DNA from: Fimbriimonadaceae bacterium
GTDB lineage: Bacteria > Armatimonadota > UBA10988
NCBI GenBank assembly: GCA_020850355.1
Contig: JADZEX010000005.1
Span: forward strand, 1-64,000
DNA length: 64,000 nucleotides
Reading direction: 5' to 3'
Shown here piece by piece: positions 7,977-16,353 of the stretch. Positions within the stretch are counted from its first letter, which is position 1, and each line of letters starts with the position of its first letter. The notes under the pieces were generated by a model. The model searched no databases. It saw only the letters and a list, made by a program, of their open reading frames with translations, and was not told the DNA's origin. Both the position numbers and the translations under genes were made by a program.

Positions 7977-10322
7977 ATGTTGACCGAACGGTACGACGTG
8001 GTGGTGGTCGGGGGCGGCCTGGCCGCCGTCTGCGCCGCGCTGCAGGCGGCCCGCCTGGGCTGCACCGTGGTGCTGCTGGAAAAGGACCAGGTGCTCGGCG
8101 GCAACGCCGGACCGCTGTTGGGGGTCCACGTCTCGGGCGCCCACAGCTTCCACCCTTACGCCTCCGAGCTGGGCCTGATTGGCGAGATCATCGAAGAAGC
8201 GGCCTGGCAGCGCGCCAAGCTCCGCACCTATGGGCAGCATTACAACATCAGCCAGCAGTTCGAGGATGTGCTCAGCCTGAAGCTGCGCGAGGCCGGTGTG
8301 ACCGTCTACCGCCGGACCTACGGCCGCGACGTTGAGATGGGCGGTGCCCGCATCGCGGCGGTGCTGGCCGAAGACACCGCGCGCTACCTGACGCTCCGGC
8401 TGGAAGCCGCCGTCGGCGTGATCGACGGCTCGGGCGACGGCCAGATCGCCTGGCGCGCGGGCGCCGACTACCGCCAGGGCCGCGAGGCGCAGGCCGAGAC
8501 CGGCGAGCGCTCGGCCGGGCCGGTCGCCGATACCGTCACGCTGGGCACCTCGGTCACGGCGCTCTGCCGCAAGGCCAGCCGGCCGGTGGAGTTCATCCCG
8601 CCCCCGGGGACGCCGCCCTACGAAGACGGCTACGGTCGCGCCATCGTCACCGACGGCGCCGGCCGACGGATCCATCGCTTCTCGAGCTGGCACCCTGACG
8701 ACGAGTTCTGCTTTCTCTGGATCACCGAGACCGGCGGCCAGCTCGACACGGTTGCCGACGAACACCAGATTCGCGAAGAGCTGCTGGGTCAGGTCTACAG
8801 CACCTGGGCCGCCCTCAAGGCCGAGGAGCCGGCGGCGGCCAACTGGGAGCTGATCTGGATCAGCCCGAAGTGCGGCAAGCGCGAGAGCCGGCGCTTCCTG
8901 GGCGACGTGGTGGTCAGCCAGACCGATGTCGAAGCCGGGCAGGAGTGGCCCGATGCGGTCTGCTTCGGCGGTTACTCGGTCGACATTCACAACCCGGCGG
9001 GGCGCGACAACCGGCAGGTGGAGATCGTCTTCTACAGCGTGCCACCACTTTGGGGGATGCCCTACCGGGCGCTCTACAGCCGCAACGTGCCGAACCTCTG
9101 GTTGGCCGGTCGGCTGGCCAGCGTGACCCACCTCGGACTCGGTTCCTGGCGCCTGATGCGCACGCTGGCCAGCGGCGGGCAGGCGGTTGGCGCGGCGGCA
9201 GCGGTCGCGCGGCGCCACGGCTGCGACAACCGGACCGTCTACCAGCAGCACCTCGCCGAGCTGCAACAGACCATCCTGCGCCACGACGGCGCGATGCCGA
9301 CCCAGCCGGCCGCCGACCCACTGGACCTGGCCCCCGCCGCGGTGGTCACCGCCAGCAGCGAATCCCGCCACGGCGAGCTGGCGGCGAGCACCTGGCTGCC
9401 GCTCGACCGGCCCCGGGCGGCGCAGCTTTGGGACTGGCAGAGTCCGCTGCAGCAGGTGGAGGTCTACCTGCGCAACCAGGGCGCCGCGACCGCCGTGCCG
9501 TGCCGCCTGACCGCCCACCGCCCGGAGCGGCCGTGGGGCGACGACCAGCAGATGGTGCGGTTCGACTACGAGCCGGTCGGCAACCGCATGGAGTGGGGCA
9601 GTGACAACCGCTGCGCGCTGTTCCAGCCGCTGACCAGCGGCGCGCTGAAGGTCCCGGCGGGCTACGAGGGGTGGGTGCCCTGGGCGGTCGCGCTGGACCT
9701 GCCGCCGGTCGACGCAACCAGCGATGAGCCGCGGCTGAACCTGGAGCTGGACCCCGTGGCGGGCGTCGAGTGGGCCTGCGACCCGCGGCGGGTGCCCTAC
9801 CTGCGCCGCTTGGAGCGCGAGGCCGCGGCGACCGGCTGGCGCGGTTCGCCGGACGCCCCGCTGGTCCGTCTGACGCCGGCACCAGCCTACGGCGAGGCGC
9901 GGCAAGTGGTCAACGGCTGGAACCGGCGCTGGTCGACCAACCCGCTGCACGCCTGGCAGGCCGGCCCAGGCCAGCCGCTGCCGCAGACCCTGACCTTGAC
10001 CTGGCCGACGCCGCAGACGGTCGGGCTGGTGCTGCTGACCTTCGACACCCTGACCCGCGCCTACCGCGAGATGCCGTTCGACTGCGAGCAACGGGTCTCG
10101 CCGATGTGCGTCGCCGACTACCGACTCGAGGCGACCGCCGACGGGGCGACCTGGCAGCCTCTGCTGACAGTACAGCAGAACTACGCCCGCCACCGCCGCC
10201 ACCGGCTGCCGCCAGCCCGCTGGTTGGCGCTGCGGCTGGTGGTCGAGCGGGTTTGGGACGACTCGCACCCCGCACGGGTCTACGAGGTGCGAGTCTACGC
10301 CCAGGAGCCCGCGGAGGGTTAG
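7977..10322 (+). CDS. FAD-dependent oxidoreductase with C-terminal discoidin-like domain
   Basis: 781 residues. The N-terminus has the FAD-binding Rossmann motif (VVVVGGGLAAVCAA, then LLEKDQVLGGNAG). The C-terminal part of the flavoprotein domain carries LWLAGRLASVTHLG, in the style of the 'FAD dependent oxidoreductase' family common in Planctomycetota-like genomes. After about residue 460 come beta-rich regions. The last 130 residues (TLTLTWPTPQTVGLVLLTF, ADYRLEATADG and VYEVRVY) look like an F5/8-type-C (galactose-binding) domain. Start chosen at ATG 7977 with GGAG upstream; a GTG at 7926 overlapping the previous stop (GTGA) is an alternative. It ends in a 4-bp overlap with the convergent lipoprotein gene. 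The substrate is unknown, perhaps a sugar or glycan. Confidence 0.78.
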   Translation: MLTERYDVVVVGGGLAAVCAALQAARLGCTVVLLEKDQVLGGNAGPLLGVHVSGAHSFHPYASELGLIGEIIEEAAWQRAKLRTYGQHYNISQQFEDVLSLKLREAGVTVYRRTYGRDVEMGGARIAAVLAEDTARYLTLRLEAAVGVIDGSGDGQIAWRAGADYRQGREAQAETGERSAGPVADTVTLGTSVTALCRKASRPVEFIPPPGTPPYEDGYGRAIVTDGAGRRIHRFSSWHPDDEFCFLWITETGGQLDTVADEHQIREELLGQVYSTWAALKAEEPAAANWELIWISPKCGKRESRRFLGDVVVSQTDVEAGQEWPDAVCFGGYSVDIHNPAGRDNRQVEIVFYSVPPLWGMPYRALYSRNVPNLWLAGRLASVTHLGLGSWRLMRTLASGGQAVGAAAAVARRHGCDNRTVYQQHLAELQQTILRHDGAMPTQPAADPLDLAPAAVVTASSESRHGELAASTWLPLDRPRAAQLWDWQSPLQQVEVYLRNQGAATAVPCRLTAHRPERPWGDDQQMVRFDYEPVGNRMEWGSDNRCALFQPLTSGALKVPAGYEGWVPWAVALDLPPVDATSDEPRLNLELDPVAGVEWACDPRRVPYLRRLEREAAATGWRGSPDAPLVRLTPAPAYGEARQVVNGWNRRWSTNPLHAWQAGPGQPLPQTLTLTWPTPQTVGLVLLTFDTLTRAYREMPFDCEQRVSPMCVADYRLEATADGATWQPLLTVQQNYARHRRHRLPPARWLALRLVVERVWDDSHPARVYEVRVYAQEPAEG

Positions 10323-11128
10323 TCGGTCAAGCCCGGCAGTTGGTGCGTCCCGGCTGGCCGGCCGTTGACGGTGACCGTGACGGTGCCGTCCTCAATCGTG
10401 TCGGCGCTGAAGGTCACCACCAAGGTGACGGTGCCGCCGCCCACGCTGGCCGGCGCGACGATCGTCAGGGTGCCTGCTTCGGGCAGGAAGCTACCGTTGT
10501 TGAGCGGGTCCATCACCAGATCGTCGGCCGTCACCGTGGTGGTTGGCCCTTCCACGGGCGTCAAGGCGAGCTGGCCGGTGGTCAGGATGACGGCCCGCTC
10601 GGGGGTGAAGTCCAGGGTGGCCGAGCCGCTGACGGTGCCCTCACCGGCGAAGGCCAGGTTACCGGTCACGGTCATGCCGTCGAAGCTGTAACTGCCGACC
10701 GTGCCCGCCAACTGCAGGCTGGCGGTGCCGGTCACTGCGACCCCACCGATCGTCAAGTTGCTGAGCGCCACCGCAGCCGTGCCGGTGGTCAGGTTGGCGG
10801 TCACCGCGACGCTGCCGGCGATGGTCGGCAGGTCGGCCGAGTGACTGCAGCCAGTGCCGTAGTCCAGCGTGATGGTGACCTGGCCGGTGCCGCGGTCGAC
10901 GCTCACTGCAGGGCAGCCGCCACCCTGGCGAGTCTCGTTGAGGGCGACGTCGACCACCGGCGCGAAGGTGCTGAGGAACTGGCCGTACAGGTCCAGCATC
11001 GTCGCGGAGCTGTTGATCGCGGCGCGATCACTGTCCGCCAGGGTGGCCGGATCGCTGCCGCCGCCACCGCCACAGCCGGGCAGCCACAAGCCGCCGCAGA
11101 CCGCCCAGATCGCCACAATGCGTCGCAT
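10319..11128 (-). CDS. Putative lipoprotein, Thr/Val/Gly-rich beta protein
   Basis: 269 residues. The N-terminus MRRIVAIWAVCGGLWLPGC is a lipoprotein signal with lipobox LPGC, followed by a run of glycines. The mature part is made of repeated Thr/Val/Gly-rich strands (for example SVAVTANLTTG, TVTGNLAF, TVTGTASL), suggesting an extended beta structure. No known domain is recognised and no catalytic residues are apparent. Two cysteines in the mature part could form a disulfide. The ATG at 11128 is preceded by AGGAGAGG at good spacing. The gene converges with the FAD oxidoreductase and diverges from the FAD/FeS dehydrogenase. Probably periplasmic or outer-membrane; function unknown. Confidence 0.72.
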   Translation of the reverse strand: MRRIVAIWAVCGGLWLPGCGGGGGSDPATLADSDRAAINSSATMLDLYGQFLSTFAPVVDVALNETRQGGGCPAVSVDRGTGQVTITLDYGTGCSHSADLPTIAGSVAVTANLTTGTAAVALSNLTIGGVAVTGTASLQLAGTVGSYSFDGMTVTGNLAFAGEGTVSGSATLDFTPERAVILTTGQLALTPVEGPTTTVTADDLVMDPLNNGSFLPEAGTLTIVAPASVGGGTVTLVVTFSADTIEDGTVTVTVNGRPAGTHQLPGLTD

Positions 11129-11169
11129 CGGATGCCTCTCCTGTTCTCGCCAACGCCCCAACATCGGCC

Positions 11170-11206
11170 GGTGAGGGCCAAGCTAAGCCGTGGCCTGGCC
11201 CTCACC
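11170..11206. promoter_or_regulatory. Inverted repeat between divergent genes
   Basis: An 11-bp perfect inverted repeat (11170-11180 and 11196-11206) with a 15-bp spacer lies in the 205-bp gap between the divergent lipoprotein gene and the FAD/FeS dehydrogenase gene. Its placement suits a dimeric-regulator operator or a 5'-UTR hairpin. No T-tract follows on either strand, so an intrinsic terminator is unlikely. No regulator can be named. Confidence 0.35.
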
Positions 11207-11333
11207 AGCACCGACGGCAGGCGACCCGCTGCGGTTACAGCACACCCCGTGCGGGCGGTTACCGTCCATTCAGCAGTCGGCGGCGGCAGGCCTTGGGGCC
11301 AGTTCGGCGAAAGGCCAGGCCGAGGTTGACGCG

Positions 11334-14198
11334 ATGACGTTCGAGCAAGACCTGCGGCAGCGCGTGCGCGGCGAGGTGGCCACCGATCCGGTCACCCGTG
11401 GGATCTACGCCACCGATGCTTCGATGTACGAGCTGCTGCCGACCGCGGTGGTCTGCCCCGTCGACGAGGCCGACCTCCGCGCGGCGGTGGCCTGCGCCGC
11501 GGCGCACGGCGTGCCGATCATCCCCCGCGGCGGCGGCACGGGGCTGGCCGGGCAGGCCATCGGCCGCGGCCTGGTGGTGGACTGCTCGAAGCACCTCAAC
11601 CGGCTGCTGGAAGTCAACGTCGCGGAACGCTGGGCCCGCGTGCAACCCGGCCTGGTGCGCGACGAGCTGAACGAGTTGCTGCGTCCCCACGGGCTCTACT
11701 ACGCGGTCGACCCGGCCACCGGCAACCGCTGCAACGTCGGCGGGATGATTGCCAACAACGCCAGCGGCACGCGCAGCCTGGTCTACGGCAAGAGCATCGA
11801 CAACCTGCTGGAACTGCGGGTGCTGCTGAGCGACGGCACGGTGCTCGAGCTCGGGGAGCTGTCGCCCGCCGCCTGGCGCGAGCGGGCCGCGGCCGATACC
11901 CGCGAGGGGCATCTGCTGTCCCGGATCCGCGAGATCGTCGAGACCAATCGCGACGAGATCAATGCGCGCTACCCGCAGATCCTGCGTCGGGCCAGCGGCT
12001 ACATGCTCGACGAGTTCACCAGCACCGACCACTGGAATCCCGCCAAGCTGGTCTGCGGCAGTGAGGGCACCTTGGCGACCATCTTGGAGGCCAAGGTCGC
12101 GCTGCACCCGGTGCCGACCGCCACGGCGATGGTCGTGGTGCACTTCGCCGACCTGCTGGACGCCGTGCGCCACGTCGAGCCGATCCTCGACTACCGGCCG
12201 TCGGCGGTCGAGATTCTGGACCGCGCGTTGCTGCACCTGGCCCGTGAGAATCACCTCACCGCGCACCGCTGTGGCTTCCTGGACGGCGACCCGGCGGCGG
12301 TGCTGGCGGTCGAGTTCCAGGGCCACGATCCGCAGGCCGTCGCCGCCTCCGCGGCGGGGCTGGCCGCCGAGCTGCAGCGCCACGGCTGCGGCTACGCCTG
12401 GCCGGTGCTCACCACCAGCGCGCAGCAGGCCGCTGTCTGGGCCGTCCGGAAGAACGGTCTCGGGCTGATGGTCCGCCTGCGTGGCGACCGCAAGGTGACC
12501 GCCTTCATCGAAGACGCCGCGGTGCCGGTGGCGGTGTTGGGCGACTACATCGCGCAGGTGCTGGCGGTTTGCGAGCAGGAGGGCGTGCCGGTGGTGCTCT
12601 ACGCCCACGCCAGCGTGGGCCTGATCCATGTCCGGCCGGTGCTGAACCTCAAGGACCAGGCCGACATCGACCGCCTGAAGCGGATCGCCGACCACTGCTT
12701 CGAACTGGTCAAGGGCTACGGTGGGTCGTTCAGTGGCGAGCACGGCGACGGCATGGTGCGCAGTCCGTTCCTGGAGCGCTACTTCGGCCCGCAGCTCACC
12801 CAGGCGTTTCGCGACGTGAAGGCTGCTTTCGACCCCGCCGGGCTGATGACTCCCGGCAAGATTGTCGACCCCGAGCCGATCGACGCCAATCTGCGGCTCG
12901 GGCCGAGCTACCAGGTCGAGGTGCCGCCGACGCACTACCACTTCCGCGCCGACGGCGGCTTCGCGGCGGCGGTCGAAATGTGCAACGGCGTCGGCGCCTG
13001 CCGCAAGGCGCTCGGCGGGACGATGTGCCCGAGCTACCTGGCGCTCCGCGACGAGGCGCACAGCACGCGCGGCCGCGCCAACGCGCTGCGGTTGGCGATG
13101 AGCGGCAAGCTGGGGCCGCAGGCGCTGACCAGCGACGGCGTGCAGCAGGTGCTCGACCTCTGCCTGGCCTGCAAGGGCTGTCTGGCCGAATGCCCCAGCA
13201 ACGTGGACCTGGCGCGGCTGAAGGGCGAAGTGCTGCAACAGCGCCACGACCGCGTTGGTCTCAGTCTGCGCGACCGGCTGGTCGGCGGCTCGCCCTGGAT
13301 GGCGGCCCGGCTGGCCGGTCGGCTGGCCCCGTTGGCCAACGCGGTCAGCGGCAGCCGGTTGGGCAAGTGGGCGCTGCGCCGCTTCGCCGGGATGGACCCG
13401 CAGCGGACCTTGCCGGCCTACACCCGGGAGCCCTTCGCGGTCTGGTTCGGCGGCCGGCAGCGGCTCCGCTCCGAGCGGCGCGTGGTGCTGTTCGACGACA
13501 CCTGGCTGAGCTTCCACGAGCCGCGGGTGGGCATCGCGGCGGTCGAGTTGCTGGAGTCGTGTGGCTACGAGGTGCTGCGAGCCGGTGCCGGCTGCTGCCA
13601 ACGGCCGCGCCTCAGCCACGGCCTGCTGCGCGCGGCGCGGCGCGATGGTGAGCGGACCCTGCGCAACCTCGACGCCTACCTCGACGCCGGGCTGCCGGTG
13701 GTGGTCTGCGAGCCAAGCTGCGCGGCAGCCCTGACCGACGACCTGCCGGACTTGATCGACGACCTGGCCCTCGGCGACCGGATCCGCGCCGGCGTGCAGA
13801 TGATCGATGTCTTCCTCGACCGCGAACAGCGTGCCGGCCGGCTGCAGGTCACCTGGAGCAGCCCGGTGCAGCAAGTTCTGTTGCATGGGCATTGTCACCA
13901 GAAAGCGCTCTATGGCACCGCCGGAATGACTGGGATTTGGTCGCAGATTGCAGCGCTGCGAGTGCAGGAGCTGGATGCCGGCTGCTGCGGCATGGCTGGC
14001 TCGTTTGGCTACGAAGTCGAGCATCGCGAGCTCAGCGCGAAAGTCGCCGCCGACCGGCTGTTGCCGGCTCTGGAAGCCGCTCCGGCCGACTGTACGGTGG
14101 TTGCCTGCGGCTTCAGTTGCCGGCACCAGATCGCCGATCTGGCCGGCCGCCAGGCGGTCCACTGGGTCGAGACCGTGCGGGCTGCTGGCCAGCCATAG
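11334..14198 (+). CDS. YdiJ-type FAD-binding / 4Fe-4S dehydrogenase (D-2-hydroxyacid dehydrogenase)
   Basis: 954 residues in three parts. An FAD_binding_4 (PCMH) domain at residues about 35-210 has PRGGGTGLAGQ. An FAD-linked oxidase C domain at about 230-525 has HEHGDG-like GEHGDGM. An iron-sulfur part has CNGVGACRK with MCPSY near 548 and CLACKGCLAECPSN near 610. Two CCG-type motifs follow (GAGCCQRPR and DAGCCGMAGSFGYE, with HGHCHQKAL). This is the layout of E. coli YdiJ and fused glycolate-oxidase/D-lactate dehydrogenases, which oxidise D-2-hydroxyacids and pass electrons through the FeS clusters. Start ATG 11334 follows GAGG. The longer open frame upstream lacks coding character. The exact substrate (D-2-hydroxyglutarate, D-lactate or glycolate) is inferred only by family. 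Confidence 0.9.
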   Translation: MTFEQDLRQRVRGEVATDPVTRGIYATDASMYELLPTAVVCPVDEADLRAAVACAAAHGVPIIPRGGGTGLAGQAIGRGLVVDCSKHLNRLLEVNVAERWARVQPGLVRDELNELLRPHGLYYAVDPATGNRCNVGGMIANNASGTRSLVYGKSIDNLLELRVLLSDGTVLELGELSPAAWRERAAADTREGHLLSRIREIVETNRDEINARYPQILRRASGYMLDEFTSTDHWNPAKLVCGSEGTLATILEAKVALHPVPTATAMVVVHFADLLDAVRHVEPILDYRPSAVEILDRALLHLARENHLTAHRCGFLDGDPAAVLAVEFQGHDPQAVAASAAGLAAELQRHGCGYAWPVLTTSAQQAAVWAVRKNGLGLMVRLRGDRKVTAFIEDAAVPVAVLGDYIAQVLAVCEQEGVPVVLYAHASVGLIHVRPVLNLKDQADIDRLKRIADHCFELVKGYGGSFSGEHGDGMVRSPFLERYFGPQLTQAFRDVKAAFDPAGLMTPGKIVDPEPIDANLRLGPSYQVEVPPTHYHFRADGGFAAAVEMCNGVGACRKALGGTMCPSYLALRDEAHSTRGRANALRLAMSGKLGPQALTSDGVQQVLDLCLACKGCLAECPSNVDLARLKGEVLQQRHDRVGLSLRDRLVGGSPWMAARLAGRLAPLANAVSGSRLGKWALRRFAGMDPQRTLPAYTREPFAVWFGGRQRLRSERRVVLFDDTWLSFHEPRVGIAAVELLESCGYEVLRAGAGCCQRPRLSHGLLRAARRDGERTLRNLDAYLDAGLPVVVCEPSCAAALTDDLPDLIDDLALGDRIRAGVQMIDVFLDREQRAGRLQVTWSSPVQQVLLHGHCHQKALYGTAGMTGIWSQIAALRVQELDAGCCGMAGSFGYEVEHRELSAKVAADRLLPALEAAPADCTVVACGFSCRHQIADLAGRQAVHWVETVRAAGQP

Positions 14199-14235
14199 GT
14201 TACTTTGGGGTCACTTACTCAGGAGATGCTGGGGT

Positions 14236-14251
14236 CGGCACCGGATTTGCA
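14236..14251 (+). promoter_or_regulatory. Candidate sigma-54 (-24/-12) promoter for the HDOD gene
   Basis: CGGCACCGGATTTGCA matches the sigma-54 consensus TGGCACG-N4-TTGCA at all but two positions. The invariant GG (14237-14238) and GC (14249-14250) are exactly 10 bp apart. A start site would fall near 14262, leaving a leader of about 84 nt before the GTG at 14346. It lies in one of the less GC-rich gaps of the window. rpoN is encoded about 8 kb upstream. No enhancer-binding-protein site was identified. Confidence 0.55.
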
Positions 14252-14345
14252 CCCTATAGCTTTGGCAAGGCCGTCCGATCCACCAGACGAGAGTGCCGCC
14301 AGCCGGCGGACACGCGGGTCGATCGGGCAGGGTAGGGAGAACCGG

Positions 14346-15200
14346 GTGAACACGCGCGAGGATATTGTTGCTGGCATTGCCCAGATCCCGGCACTCCCCA
14401 GTGCGGCGGGCACCGCGCTGCAGGTCCTGCGGCAGCCGAGCGTCGACCTGGACAAGCTCTGCCGCGTCGTGGAATGTGACCCGGCGCTCACGGCCAACCT
14501 GTTGCGCCTGGCCAACTCCGCCTACTTCGGATTCCCCCGCCGGATTGCCTCCGTCCGCCAGGCGGCGCTGCAGTTCGGCAGCCGGCAGGTCAGCCGTCTG
14601 GTGGTCACCTGCGCCGTCGCCCCGCGCGCGCAGCGCTCGGTGCGCGGCTACGACCTGGGGCCGGGCGCGCTCTGGATCCACAGCCTCGGCGTGGCCATCG
14701 GCGCGGTCGAGCTGGCCAACGCCCTCGGCATCGATGTGCCCGACATGCTCTTCGTCGCCGGGCTGTTGGCCGACATCGGCAAGACGGTCTTGGGCGACTT
14801 CCTGGAGACCGACGTCGAGCCGATCTGCGAGCTGGCGTTCGACGAGGGCCTGGCTTTCGACGACGCCGAACGCCAGGTGCTGGGAATCGACCACGCCGAA
14901 GTGGGCGCGCTGCTGCTGGACCACTGGAACCTGCCAGCCGACATCGTCGAGGTGGCCCGCTGGCACCACCATCCGGACCAGTCGCGAACGCAGTGGACGG
15001 CGACGCACCTGGTCCATGCCGCCGACGCGCTGTGCATGGCGGTCGGCCTGGGCAACGGACGCGATGGCTTGCACTATCGCGTCTGCGACCGCATCATGGA
15101 AACCTTCGACCTGCCCGCCGAGAAAGCCGACGCCGTGATCTGCGCAATCGAACAGCAGACCGGCGAGGCCAGCGGGCTGTTCAGCAGCGTCGCCAACTGA
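14346..15200 (+). CDS. HDOD domain protein
   Basis: 284 residues, almost entirely one HDOD domain. Visible signatures are DPALTANLLRLANSAYFG, a conserved ALQFGSRQVSRLV helix and GLLADIGKTVL. In true HD phosphohydrolases the last motif would read HDIGK; here the His is Ala, as expected for HDOD proteins, which act as signalling scaffolds rather than enzymes. Family members affect chemotaxis, motility, biofilm and stress signalling. GTG 14346 is chosen because TAGGGAGA lies just upstream and the domain begins within about 10 residues; the open frame before it has no coding character. The upstream sigma-54-like site suggests RpoN control. It ends in a hairpin facing the convergent oxidoreductase gene. 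Confidence 0.88.
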   Translation: MNTREDIVAGIAQIPALPSAAGTALQVLRQPSVDLDKLCRVVECDPALTANLLRLANSAYFGFPRRIASVRQAALQFGSRQVSRLVVTCAVAPRAQRSVRGYDLGPGALWIHSLGVAIGAVELANALGIDVPDMLFVAGLLADIGKTVLGDFLETDVEPICELAFDEGLAFDDAERQVLGIDHAEVGALLLDHWNLPADIVEVARWHHHPDQSRTQWTATHLVHAADALCMAVGLGNGRDGLHYRVCDRIMETFDLPAEKADAVICAIEQQTGEASGLFSSVAN

Positions 15201-15209
15201 ACAGCCCGC
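15172..15209. terminator. Hairpin between convergent HDOD and Gfo/Idh genes
   Basis: A perfect 12-bp stem (15172-15183 with 15198-15209) and 14-nt loop span the HDOD stop codon, 10 bp before the end of the convergent oxidoreductase gene. The position suits a bidirectional terminator, but neither side has a proper T-tract, so function is inferred from position. Confidence 0.42.
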
Positions 15210-15219
15210 GGCGCCGCAG

Positions 15220-16278
15220 CTAATCTTGCATCGGTAGCAGGACGCGCTGGCCGCTTTCGGCAGAGCGGTACGCTCCCAGGATCATCTCACTGCTCTGGCG
15301 GCCTTCCTCCAAGCTGCAGATCGGCCCACGCCGACCCAGCAGGAAGTCCACCGCCGGGCGCGCCACGTTGCTGATCCGCGCGCCGTGGCTCTCAGGCAGG
15401 TCGAAGTGGATCACTTCCCATTGCTGGGTCTCTTTGGTCCACACTTTCAGCCCCACCGGATGCGAGCCCTTGTACTGCGTCGACGGCCCGTCGTCGTGGT
15501 TCTGCACGATCACGCCCTGGTCGCCGTAGATCTCGCAGGTGTTCTCCGCGGCCCAGATCACCGAGCTGTGCATCACCGTGCCGAAGGCGCCGTCGGCCCA
15601 ACGGTAGGTCGCCACGCCGGTGTTGTCGGGCGCCACGGTGTTGAGCGTGTTACCAATCTCGGCGACCACCGAGCAGGGCATCCCCATGATCCAGAGCACG
15701 AAGTCGGCGGCGTGGCTGGCATCGTCCATGAACATGCCCATGTTGGCCACCGGGTCGACATGCCAGCGGCTCGGGCCAGTCACGAAGGCCTCGTTGAACA
15801 ACAGCGAGAGGCAGTGCCGGCGCCGGAGGTAGCCGATGCGGCCGACCTTGCCGGCCGTCACCAGCTCCTTGATCGTCATGTTCATCGGATCCAGGCGCAT
15901 CTGGTAAGCCAGCGAGAACCGCACCCCGGCCTTCGCCACCGCCGCCGCGATGCGGTCGCAGTCCGCCAGCGAGAGGGCCATCGGCTTCTGCAGCACGATG
16001 TCCAGCCCCGCCGCCGCCGCCGCCTCGACACAGTCGGCATGCCGATTCGTCTCGGCGCCGATGATCACCGCCTGCACGTCAGAGCGCCCGACGATGTCCT
16101 CGAGGTGCGGCGACCAGGCGATCTGGAAGCCCTCCCCGCTCTGCTTCGCGCGGGCCTCGTCGTGGTCCCAACAGGCCACCACCGCGGCATCCTCAAACCC
16201 CTTGATCTGATGTGTGTACGCGGTGACGTGCCCGTGGGCGTAGCCCAACACGGCAATCCCAAGCGGTGCGTCGGCCAT
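15220..16278 (-). CDS. Gfo/Idh/MocA family NAD(P)-dependent oxidoreductase
   Basis: 352 residues. The N-terminal Rossmann fold (IAVLGYAHGHVTAY, with WDHDEARA after strand 2) binds the nicotinamide cofactor. The family's EKP motif appears as VLQKPMAL, keeping the catalytic-region lysine. The C-terminal alpha/beta domain carries DDASHAADFVLWIMG, which usually holds the substrate-binding Asp/His pair. Such enzymes oxidise or reduce sugars, inositols and related polyols; the substrate cannot be assigned. The ATG at 16278 has GAGGAGA upstream at slightly long spacing. It lies 75 bp downstream of queA on the same strand and converges with the HDOD gene. Confidence 0.9.
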   Translation of the reverse strand: MADAPLGIAVLGYAHGHVTAYTHQIKGFEDAAVVACWDHDEARAKQSGEGFQIAWSPHLEDIVGRSDVQAVIIGAETNRHADCVEAAAAAGLDIVLQKPMALSLADCDRIAAAVAKAGVRFSLAYQMRLDPMNMTIKELVTAGKVGRIGYLRRRHCLSLLFNEAFVTGPSRWHVDPVANMGMFMDDASHAADFVLWIMGMPCSVVAEIGNTLNTVAPDNTGVATYRWADGAFGTVMHSSVIWAAENTCEIYGDQGVIVQNHDDGPSTQYKGSHPVGLKVWTKETQQWEVIHFDLPESHGARISNVARPAVDFLLGRRGPICSLEEGRQSSEMILGAYRSAESGQRVLLPMQD

Positions 16279-16353
16279 TGAATCCGTCTCCTCGGCCCAC
16301 GATGAAGGCAGGCCAGGGGAGCTTGGCCAGCGGGGTGGGGCGGTCCTCCCCGG

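Noticed and set aside
7959-10268. A 769-codon minus-strand open frame opposite the FAD oxidoreductase
   Set aside because: Shadow of the real gene; no domain, and biased toward Arg/Gln/Gly as expected of a complement in GC-rich DNA.
11259-14162. A 967-codon open frame antisense to the YdiJ-like dehydrogenase gene
   Set aside because: Long antisense frames are produced by high GC at third codon positions; the product shows no domain and the sense frame has clear FAD and FeS motifs.
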